From the NCBI RefSeq assembly GCF_003073045.1, contig NC_037602.1, positions 12,341,731 to 12,405,730 of the forward strand: 64,000 bases of DNA, written 5' to 3'. A model generated the notes under the pieces. That model saw only the letters and a list, made by a program, of their open reading frames with translations. It was not told where the DNA came from and did no database searches. Each line of letters starts with the position of its first letter. The stretch's first letter is position 1. Source of the stretch: Pomacea canaliculata. Taxonomy: Eukaryota; Mollusca; Gastropoda; Architaenioglossa; Ampullariidae. This document shows positions 40,001-49,849 of this stretch, in pieces. Made by a program: the position numbers and the translations under genes.

Positions 40001-40808
40001 TAGAAAACAGATCTAACAGAGAATTCTTCATATATTGTACTCCCATGCTTGCAGTCCTCTGCTGCATCATTAATGTTCATCCTGGAATTTTCTTGTTAAT
40101 GTTGTCCATAATGGCTAAGTGGTTCAGCTGTCATGCCATTTTGAGGGTTTGAGATGCTAGGGCTGATTTATCCATTTATACACATGGCCAACTTTCTGTT
40201 TAGTGTGCAAGTAGACATACTCTTTGCATCAGGATTAAACTATTGTATTTCTGTCTAGATGTTGAAGACTAGATTGTTTTATTCATTGTTGTTGGATTCA
40301 TTCCTTCTTTGATGCTGTGTATATGTGTGCCTATTTACTGTTTTCAGAAGCTTGTTTACTGTCTTGATCAGTCTCTCTCCATTCTTTTGCAATGATAAAC
40401 TGAATGCATAAATGTCATTACTGTAAGAGAGCTACATTTCCCACATTTAGGTGGGTTTTTTTTCATTTCCCCCTTTATTGACATGATAATTGCTTTGGCT
40501 GTGTTACATTGCATAATAAGGCAGAATTACTGTCACTTCTTTGTTCTCTTGCACTTTTTTAAAAATTCGAATGATAACTTATTTTTGTTAGTTATCTTGA
40601 AAATCCAAGATATATTTACTGATGTGGCTATTTACTAATTAAACTTGAACTTCCAAACAGCACAACTGAAAACATTGCAGTGTTCATCTGGAACAATCTA
40701 GTCAAGCACATACCTGAAGGACTCCTTTATGAAGTCAAAGTTTACGAGACAGATAAAAAGCGTCATGTTTTATCGAGGGGAGCAAGTGTAATTGTGGTCA
40801 GATGTTAG
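37093..40808 (+). CDS. PTS: 6-pyruvoyl-tetrahydropterin synthase, complete
   Basis: Converts dihydroneopterin triphosphate to 6-pyruvoyl-tetrahydropterin, the second step of tetrahydrobiopterin synthesis. Six coding exons: 37093-37184, 37976-38055, 38455-38477, 38848-38904, 39629-39699, 40661-40808, total 471 nt (156 aa; human 145). Zinc ligands are His27 (FSASHRLH), His52 and His54 ([10 protein letters not shown]). The catalytic Cys46 sits in DKCNNPN, with Asp92-His93 in LDHKN and Glu137 in [19 protein letters not shown] is the family signature. Exon 3 is only 23 nt. The ATG is the first in its frame after an in-frame TGA at 37075-37077. The C-terminus is unusual: about ten extra residues ([12 protein letters not shown]) follow ETD before the final IVV. 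All active-site residues are present, so the enzyme should work. Confidence 0.97.
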
Positions 40809-40935
40809 TTAAAAATGTGTTCTGTCAAGCTAAAATGATATGCTACTTCAATGTGGGCATCAGATTTCCTGTAAAAGAAAATTAGATCATGCTTTAAAAT
40901 ATTTCTGCTTTTGGATGAGTCGCATTGAACTGAAA

Positions 40936-40941
40936 AATAAA
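40936..40941 (+). terminator. poly(A) signal of PTS
   Basis: AATAAA about 130 bases after the PTS stop codon. Confidence 0.6.
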
Positions 40942-42668
40942 GGACTATATGCTGCTACAGTTTTGTTTTCTTTCAATAGACTGGGTTTTATAAGGCACAA
41001 TAGTTTCTGAAATAGATAAGGTCTAGAATTTTGGTTGCTAGCATTACATCATATACCCTTTGCAAAGAATGTCAGTAACAACCATAGCATAGAGAAAGCT
41101 TCATCACAGATGTATATAAATCCTGGCTTCATGCACTTTGCACTAACCCTAGAATACAAGAATGATAGTGCGATTATTATACTCTTACTGCCAGAAACCA
41201 GTGTTTGTGAGCTTATGTGTCTTTTGTTGTAGTCTTCATAACAACTCTCAGACTTACCCTCCTTGCATTATCAGACAACTGATAATCTATCATTACAAAG
41301 CAGAAAGGTGTAATTTGTAATTGAAATAGTATAATTAGTAATTCCTGAGATTCTCTTTCTGTGCATGAGTGAGAGAATGTTTAAAGCAGATTGATTGGCA
41401 GGTGGAGGTGGAAGACAGAAGGTAACACCTGTGCTTTTGAAGCAAATACGTTGAAACATAATCTCTCTGTCAACTATTATATTTTTTGGTTTTAGAAAGA
41501 GGGGCGCACACAGTCAACTTGGCGTGGTATAACTGTACATAGCTTACATACTATGGGCATAATAGGGGCAGCGTATACCGCCGACAGTGCTTTGTTCCCT
41601 CCACCCTCCACATACTGTAAATGCATGTCTGTTTAGAAACGGTGATTGCAACTTTACAAGCTCTTTTTTACCATCAGATCATATTGTTGATCCCACGTAT
41701 TTTGACACTATACTTTGTACGGAAAGAAAATGGAAGACAGCTTAATGGATTAATGTGCTGTCATTTTGTGTATTTTGAAGACTGTGGCCGGGCCGGACCA
41801 TCGGTTAGTCGCGGCTCCTAAAAGCCCTAGCGCCAACCAGTCCGTTAATTCCTTTTTGTTCCAGGGAAGAAGACGGAACTTCCCAAAGAGAATGTTCTAC
41901 TGCAATTCTAACTCTTAATCGTCGGGTGTGCTATCTTACTTTAGCCTAACATACCTTGGCTTGAGTTTTTCTGTTTCCTTCCACCTACCGCACACCCACA
42001 CTTAGCCGTCCGTGAAGTCCACAAAAGACCCTGCTTTTTCCAAAATAATGTTACGTGTTTTATTCTTTTTGGAGTGTCGTTCAGTCTCGGATCGGCTATA
42101 GCTTCTCTGTCACTCAACGCGTGCTGTTTCACAACTGCTTTCTACCGTGCACGAGACGACAAGTAACATTCACCCAAGGAATGTACAACTATTTCGTTCA
42201 TAGGACGAGGACAGAAATACATGAACTGAATCACACACACACAGCGGTAAGTAAATTTAAAAGGATAAATTCACATAATATACACATGCAAACCAAGTCG
42301 ATCGATCCATCCAACTGTACTTATTCTTAACTCCTACACCGCTAATGCCTATCGCCTACTTCTAATGCCGTCTGCTTACGTTGCTAACAACAAAGGGGAA
42401 GGAAAATGGGATTTCGATATACTTGAGCCACTTGACTGCGGACCAGAGCACCCACACAGTGCATTCGAAATAAAATGAAGGGAGTGAGGAGAGCATGCAA
42501 TTTTGAAATACGTAAGTCACTTGTCAGTAACCAAAACACCTCGATGCAATTAAGGTACTCTCTCCCACACTCAAAATAGAGTAAACTAAAAAGGGGGCAT
42601 TTATGTACCTGAATCACCTGACAGAGGGCCTGAACACGGTGCAAGGGTACTTTCTCTCGTTTTTGCCC
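40942..42668. other. intergenic spacer
   Basis: No convincing coding exon. Short open frames on both strands lack recognisable motifs. The composition shifts to higher GC after about 41,500. Confidence 0.35.
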
Positions 42669-42766
42669 CCTATACACAACTTTGGGTGCTACGTCACCCG
42701 CTCCCTATACACAACCTTGGGTGCTACGTCACCCGCTCCCTATACACAACCTTGGGTGCTACGTCA
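42669..42766. repeat. 35-bp tandem repeat, about 2.8 copies
   Basis: Unit CCTATACACAACCTTGGGTG plus CTACGTCACCCGCTC. The copies are nearly identical, so the expansion is recent. Each contains TACGTCA, a CRE-like half site. Confidence 0.8.
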
Positions 42767-42900
42767 AATGGAAATGGCTACGGCATGTATGTAGAATGAA
42801 ACCAGAGGCACCATCCAAAATATCTCTTCATTTGACAGCAGATGGCAAGAAGTGGCGTGGTCAGCCAAAAGAAACATGGCAAAGATCAGTGGAACGTTAA
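42764..42900 (+). mobile_element. LINE (non-LTR retrotransposon) 3' coding scrap
   Basis: The frame reads WKWLRHVCRMKPEAPSK, then ADGKKWRGQPKETWQRSVE and a stop. The pattern 'WkWlGHvlRm..e...k..l.w.p.GkrkrGrPk.TWrr.ve' is common at the C-terminus of animal non-LTR retrotransposon proteins. Only the last 45 codons or so are present, abutting the 35-bp tandem repeat. Confidence 0.5.
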
Positions 42901-43611
42901 TAAAAGGATCAGAAACTTTCCTGGAACAGCACGGCTAAACTTGATTATTACAGAGGGGTAACATAAGTTAACTAGTTAGCACAGCGGGGTGGCCGAGCCG
43001 CACCTGTCGAGTGCGTAACAGTTTTTTTAAAAAAAATAAAGTTTGAAGAGAAAAGGGGAACCAACAAAATTAACCGTCGCCGGCCAGCGCTTCAATTGCC
43101 AAGGACTCATGGCAAGTGCACAGACGTACACTATGTTTTGGGGGAGTGGAGGCTACGTCTTCCTAGAAAGGTGCGGTATTCATATTCTCGCGTACCTCCG
43201 ATTTTTGTGTGTGTATAAGTTGAATTGTTCCATTGTTAGTTATATGGATAAATATAAGAATTTTTTGGTTGTAACTGTCAATAGGCGCAGTCCAAGATAT
43301 AGTACTAAGGTACTAGACTGCTCTCGCTTTGTCCGTCAGCACTCTTCCGTTTCCTACCGAGTTGGACGACGGAGACTCAGACGGTCGTTTATTTCATCTT
43401 TCAATGTTGCAATCAGCCTCTAACCCAACGTAACTTAAGCAGTAACTCTAAATGTACACTCATACATCTAAACAAAAACCATCCACCACACGAAAAAGAA
43501 AGCAACCAGAATTTTAGACATGATTTTAAAAAATTAAATGAGAAGAAAATAGAACTCCATGACCTTATTACAAAAACAGTTTTGACACAGTGGCTTTCAA
43601 GTATGGTAGGA

Positions 43612-43807
43612 TTTTGTTGTTGTTGAGTTGGTGTTATACGCCGAGCCAGCAACTATAGGCTATATCACGGCAAGGCAGCCAGCCCTGTAAACAGATGCCA
43701 CGTGCAGAGAAAGAACAGCGTGCCCGAGACGAGAGCTGAACCCAGGACAGCCAATCCTCGCTGTATTGGTGGCAGGCGCTAACCGTTACGCCACCGGACC
43801 GCCTTCC
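43612..43807 (-). mobile_element. tRNA-derived SINE with target-site duplication
   Basis: Read on the minus strand it starts GGCGGTCCGGTGGCGTAACG, with an A-box (TGGCGTAACGG) and a B-box-like GGTTCAGCTCTC about 55 bases later. It ends GGCGTATAACACCAACTC followed by a CAA-rich tail. It is flanked by AGTATGGTAGGA on both sides (43600-43611 and 43808-43819), a 12-bp target duplication. The length (about 196 bp), pol III boxes, tail and duplication together make this a nearly complete SINE. Its 3' domain is shared with the fragment at 56730-56783. Confidence 0.85.
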
Positions 43808-44713
43808 AGTATGGTAGGAAAAAGTTGTGTGCAGACACCACCGCACCCCGGTCATTCACACCAGCCCTTCCTCGTCTCCATTGAGTAGTTTTCTTGGTCA
43901 TACTAACCGGCGGAGAGGGAAGTCGTGCCGGAAGGAGGCAGCCAATGACGTCATGAGGAGTACACGGGGGCGTCCTTGCGCAATCTCAGCGCCGCAACGC
44001 AGTTGGCAATTAACCAATAGGTGATGAGGGCACTTAGTGCACAAGTACTAGTAGGTGTCTGTACATGCAGGTACCTGACAGTGAAAGTCTACACAAGCAA
44101 GCGATGTCCATTGGCCAGGTGGGTAGGTGTACGTGACTGGCTGACTGGCCATGCCGATATCACTCGCTCGTCTAACGGGCTTTCCCGATAAGCATCATGC
44201 CAAAATATTTATTCTTATAAACTCCAAGCGCTCCCATGCACGGGGGTGTATGTCAGGCATGTGTATTTATATAAAAACATAAACAAATAAAGCTCTAGTT
44301 TGTATGTGTGTTTGCGTATGTAGTAGGCCGAGCTTCTTTTAGACTACTTTATATGCTTTCATAGTTTATTTGTCCACATGTATTTTCTGCTTGACAGTTT
44401 GATAAGTTTTCTAAACTAAATTATACCCTAAATATATATGAAATTTCAACCTGTTACAGTTACAGCCGAACTAAAACCATTGAAAAAACTATAAAAATAT
44501 TAATTAAAGAGTGTTTTCACTCATAAAAGAAGTGCTAGAGGCGCGGCTGAAATGCATGGCGATAAATGATGAGTGTCGTGCCAGCCGCCTGTACATACCT
44601 ATGTCCATATATATATATACGTGAACTGTTCTCACAAAGTCAGTCCAGACGTCATTGTCATTGCCTTAGTTGTCACTCAAATCTGGATGATACTCATAAC
44701 TCGAGAGCTCGTC

Positions 44714-44776
44714 GATGAGTGTGACATGCTGACTCAGACGATCCTATGAGTGTGATACACTGATCCAGACGATCCC
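44714..44776. repeat. 31-bp tandem duplication
   Basis: Two imperfect copies: GATGAGTGTGACATGCTGAC... and TATGAGTGTGATACACTGAT..., each ending CCAGACGATCC or TCAGACGATCC. Confidence 0.55.
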
Positions 44777-47357
44777 GTGCAGCACTAATTACACTAATAG
44801 TGCTGTTGCTATTTAAATGGACAACCCAAAAAGAAGAAGCAGCTCGTCCTATGGGGAATATACACTCCACTTTCTTGTCTTTGTTATGTGGAATACATGT
44901 TGCTTCCCTATCTGTCTTGTAGCAACACGTTAACCATCTTAGCACGACATAAGTATTACAAATACTAGCTAATAACTGAAGACTGTAAAGACGACAGTGG
45001 ATGAAGTTTCTATTACTTTTATTGCAGCTGCTGCTTTCAGGTAAACATTAGACCAAGAAACCTTCACATTTTTGGAAAGGAGAAAGGGTTAAACGGGTGC
45101 AAGCTTGAGGGAGGCTGACGCCAAGGTAAACAAAGACATGACTGACGAATTGGATCATTTGGCCATAAAGATGCTTAGTTTAAGCATTAGTAGCCCACGC
45201 AGGACATGCTAACCGCCCCTCTAGAAGGACCTCTGAAGGGAACCATGTCGTCCATGGTCCATCCATTCCTTTGGCGACAGCACGGTCTGAAGAACATAGG
45301 TCAACCAGTAAAGGTCAAGGAAATAACCGAGTGAATGAATGAATAGGTAAGAAAAGGTAACGCAAGGACTGTACCTAATCACGTGCTATGTCGTGAACAG
45401 ATAAGGTCATGTTTTGCTCGATCAGTAGGTAATCACACGCAAACACGGCACCGAAGTAATAAGTGTCACGTGGTCACCTGAGGCACGTGACCAGTGTGTG
45501 CCGACCTTGCGGCCTGACTGTAGCACTCGCTTGTCACACTTGTGAAACTGTGACCGTAACCTTTTTGCAGCAAGCTGTTGACACCCCTACAAAAATAGAA
45601 TAGACACAGGGTCTTGTGAAATATATTTGTAATGTATTGTTGTAATAACAGTTTATATGCGAAGGTACGTCATGAAGGAAAACGAACTTTCAGGATTTAC
45701 CAGTCTATACTTTTGCTTATCCTATATTTTCACCACCATCCACCTTTTTTTCTCTCTCTCTCTCTTTCAGAGTAATTGCAGACAATTTATTATTCTGAAA
45801 CTAAAAACGCCATTTACAAAAAATTCAATATATTCTGTGTGACGATTTACCGTTTATAATATTAAGTCTGACAGTAGACTTTGAATTTTAGGAATAAGGT
45901 TGCTTTCTGCGGAATTCTGTTTCTTTTGGAAACGTGATATCGCACGTGATCGGTGATTACACAGGGTGGTACGGCATGGTGTCAGGCGGCAACTGCCGGG
46001 AGCTGTCTACATCTTGTATCTATAACACGGGAGAGATGTCAGAAAGCTTTTTGTATGCAAATATTGTGATCTCCTGATTTCAACGTCAGTTGAAAGGAAA
46101 AGGTTCACCATGGTTAGTCCCTGCAGTATGAGTAGATTATATAATAAAACCTACAAATAATAAAGAAATCAAGCAACCATGAAATTGTTGTGCCTACAAG
46201 TAAGAAATAGTGTGAATATAAGTAAGAAACATTCACAGCGTTTCAAGTGAATGCACATCAGTAGGCATATATTTTGCGATTGTGACATTAATTCTTAATA
46301 CTTTTTGTATAAATCTAAAGATATTTGCTACCAGACAGCTTAAAGAAGGAAGCATATTTATTAATACTACTATCTCGTATTAGAACTGGGAAGAATATTT
46401 CTGTAAGAGCCAGGTGGCTAGTTTCCAGCCAGATCCGTTTCTTTTCATTCACAAATCAACCTTCCTCTTTGGGCGAGTTTCCGCCAGTGTTTATTACTGT
46501 TATGTACCACAGGCGCAGTGGTCCAGTTATTGTTTGACTCACTTCCCTAAACCCTTTGTGTGTGTGTGAGTGTGTGCGAGAGAGAGAGAGAGAACATCGA
46601 TAGAGGAAGAAGGGAGAAGTGGTGGTAATGACTGTGTAGGGGTGGTAATTGAATCTTGAATTGCGTCTTCTCGTTATACGATCTGCGGTGGGTAAACGAC
46701 CGCCAGGAAAGACTTCCTGACTGGAGTGAACGGGGATACCTTCCGTATTCCACTGAGTTTTACTCATTGATGGATCGTTATCATCATGCACCATCATCGA
46801 CACAGATCCGCACAGAACCAACACTTCCACAAAATCCGTGAACATGTCTCAATATGTTCTGGCTTATTTTATCGTGGTCATTCTTTCCCGCTGTCACCTG
46901 TCAGACATAAGCAAATGTGTAAACAGCATAAAGGTTTTCAAGACTGACATATAACTGTAGCCGACCACATAAGCCAGGGCCATTTTGGTATTGCTAGTAC
47001 GAGTCACGGGACGTACAAAACTTAAAAATGAGATTGTTTTATTTGGTCAAGCTGTAGTTTCACACCACAGATGTTAGGACTTTAGCCACGTGTACAATCC
47101 CAGCCTGCCTGGCACTGCTGTCCTCTGAATCACACAATCGGCCTTTTAATAATTAGTTGAGCGAAAAGCCGAAAACAGCCCTGCCACAACGAAAACTGTG
47201 CAGTGAAAGTACATTAATAATAAATAATATCAAGACTATAAAAATACCTACTCCTGATAGAGGGGTTCATATCTCCCAAAATATAGGTTATTGTTATTAT
47301 TATTGGTATTATTCGCTTAATATACATTTATGTTGCTATATAAAACTCCAAATTTAC

Positions 47358-47413
47358 TGAACTGCGATTGCCTTGGCGGGCCGGATCAAATGATTTTGCG
47401 GGCCGTACATAAA
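47358..47413 (+). mobile_element. hAT-like transposon scrap
   Basis: GGCGGGCCGGATCAAATGAT followed by TTTGCGGGCCGTACATAAAC. The paired GCGGGCCG motifs are typical of subterminal parts of hAT elements in animals. No terminal repeat or transposase is visible. Confidence 0.4.
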
Positions 47414-48989
47414 CTTGATAAAAACCAACTTTTCTGTGAATGACCATTTTGGCATCTTTTCAACATTGGAAAAATCCCCGAAAGTAAAGGATTCGATTCA
47501 CATATTTTTGTTTTTGATACGTACAGCAATGAATAGGGCTGTGTGAGACGAAACCGGAACTAGATTGGTTTTCACCGGATATTTCCGAACAGACCACAGA
47601 CCACTGCATGCCACAGGACGTCACGTGCACACTCCCACACCACCACCAAAGTTTCTTTTTCGCACGAAACACTTCATTTTGTGGTGGTCGATGTGGTCAG
47701 TCGTAACACGCTGTCCCTCCACGCTTTCTTTTTACAGTTTCTCCCTTCTGTTATAAAAGTCGCATTTTCTGTAAAATATCTGACTGTTCCAGTACTTCTC
47801 AATTCTAATAAACCAAAAAATCATATTGATTTCTTAACAAAATTTGCAATTACTTTTTCCACCTTTACAATTCTCCCTCCATCTATGGAAAATAAACACT
47901 GTGTTTTCTATAGTTACAGATTTCTGCAAAAATAAGGAAGGAAGCGAATTTTAAGTAGTTCAGAATGTCTGTGCATATAGGTTAGCTATGTATGACAACA
48001 ACTATGAATCATAACCACGTGACGCGGTGGTCAAGTACTTTGATTATATTTTAATCGTCATCATAAAGACACTTTTATTCATCGAAATTAACTAAAGTTT
48101 TACGGAAAACAGCTGGTATCGGCCTCGAAAGTTGTACGAAGTTGCATCAGCATCTCTAGCGTTTGACAGGGTGAACAGAGAGTAATGTTAACGACCTTGT
48201 TGACACTTTCTCTGTCACTTTAGACTGATTTTCGTTAAATGGAGGAGAGTGGACGTTGACGTCACTTCCAGGACACAGGGACAAGTCACATTTAAGCTTG
48301 TAAAGTACTGGTTTAGTTTTGATTACACTGGTTGAGAGAGATGATAACACTGGTTAGGCCCGACGGACATAAATGTATTGGAAGGTTAGTAATGGCGCCA
48401 ACTGACCTTACTTAAAAAAAAACTAGTTTGAGTGACCACCAAATAAAAACTGACAGTGACCACAGGAACTAGTTTGTGCGGTGCAATAAGTGCCTGTATT
48501 TTTGAAAAGAGATATTAATGAGGACTAGGAAAGATGGAATCCATGTGCTGTACAGTACAAGTCGACAGCTGGCAGTGACAAACCGTCGATCAGTTTAAAA
48601 AATAAGTTAGGAAAAATAACCATCTAAGATTTTTTCACAAAGTGCAGAGACTTGCAGAGGTTTCCATTTGTGATACTGTCAAGAGTTGTCGAGAGCAAAT
48701 CCAGCATGTCATAACGGGTAGTCCCTGTCCGAATCCCACATTACGAAACTAGTGCTAAATAATATTGTATATGGCAGGGAAAACAATTCAAAATGCTTCC
48801 GTTGTGATTGTGGGTCAATGGACATTACACGTTATCAGTTGCTGCGAGTCTGACTTTACTTATTTCCAAATAATAGGAGAGAACGTGTCCAAATAAAGTA
48901 ATAAAAAAGTAATTATGAGTACAGAAAGTGTCCAAATTATAAACAAAGAAACCACAAAACTACCCACCCACCCGATCAGCAAACGAACG

Positions 48990-48993
48990 GACC

Positions 48994-49078
<85 letters not shown>
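48990..49078 (+). repeat. CAA microsatellite
   Basis: About 28 CAA units with one interruption near 49,027. The open frames through it (poly-Gln/poly-Asn on +, poly-Leu on minus) are by-products of the repeat. Confidence 0.9.
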
Positions 49079-49081
<3 letters not shown>

Positions 49082-49261
49082 AATGAGCAGTACTAATTAA
49101 AGAAATCTAAATACTGCTTAGCAATTAAGATACCTGTGACCTCTACAACCACCCCAAAGATAGTCAAATATAAATTATATGATCATTGTTTATCTACCTA
49201 CAAGATCGAGGAGAGAAAGAGGCCGTATACATGATGCTGCTATTAAATGCGTTAAGTCAGA

Positions 49262-49551
49262 ATAGGTGTTGGTTTATTGAGTTATGATATATAGGTGTTT
49301 GTTTATTTAGTTAGTTATGATATATAGGTGTTAGTTTATTGAGTTAGTTATGATATATAGGTGTTAGTTTATTGAGTTAGTTATGATATATAGGTGTTAG
49401 TTTATTGAGTTAGTTATGATATATAGGTGTTAGTTTATTGAGTTAGTTATGATATATAGGTGTTAGTTTATTGAGTTAGTTATGATATAAAGGTGTTAGT
49501 TTATTGAGTTAGTTATGATATAAAGGTGTTAGTTTATTGAGTTAGTTATGA
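49262..49551. repeat. 33-bp minisatellite, nine copies
   Basis: Unit ATAGGTGTTAGTTTATTGAG plus TTAGTTATGATAT. The GGTGTT landmark recurs at 49265, 49294, then every 33 bases to 49525. The first unit is 29 bp and the last two share an A for T change (AAAGGTG). Copies are contiguous with no spacers. It ends about 300 bases before the first exon of the RING gene. Confidence 0.95.
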
Positions 49552-49849
49552 CATCCTTATTACATTAGCATTGTGGCATTAGTTAGTATATCCTTATCAA
49601 ATTAATGTTATAGCGGGTTTAAACTTTTGATTTGCCCTTCCTGCATCACTTCCCTCTCTTTTCCTAGACATGTCATTCAGTTGTGATCGTGTGAATGAAG
49701 GATATGTGAATGCTAAAGTTAGTCATCGGAAATCCCCGCGTGTGTTTATAATAAGCCTGGCGCCGTGAGTTGGCGGTTACAACTCTCACGCACCTCGTAA
49801 CAGTGACATCGCGAACTTGAGACACTAGGAAAGAGAGAGGTCCGCTAGG

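Larger units (their letters stand above)
43820..48989. other. long intergenic stretch
   Basis: No gene is supported in these 5 kb. It holds a 31-bp duplication (44,714-44,776, units ending CAGACGATCC), a CACGTG-bearing palindrome near 45,467, a GT/GA microsatellite (46,557-46,592), and a hAT-like scrap (47358-47413). Short open frames have no recognisable content. Confidence 0.4.

Noticed and set aside
43043-43423. 126-codon open frame
   Set aside because: No motif, no splice context, and it sits between a LINE scrap and a SINE.
43730-43807. tRNA gene
   Set aside because: A- and B-box-like motifs are present, but it has no cloverleaf and is the head of a SINE with a tail and target duplication.
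48860-49100. Open frames with poly-Gln, poly-Asn or poly-Leu
   Set aside because: They are translations of the CAA microsatellite and have no flanking domain or splice context.
49262-49551. CRISPR-like regular repeats
   Set aside because: Units are contiguous with no spacers and the genome is eukaryotic; this is a minisatellite.
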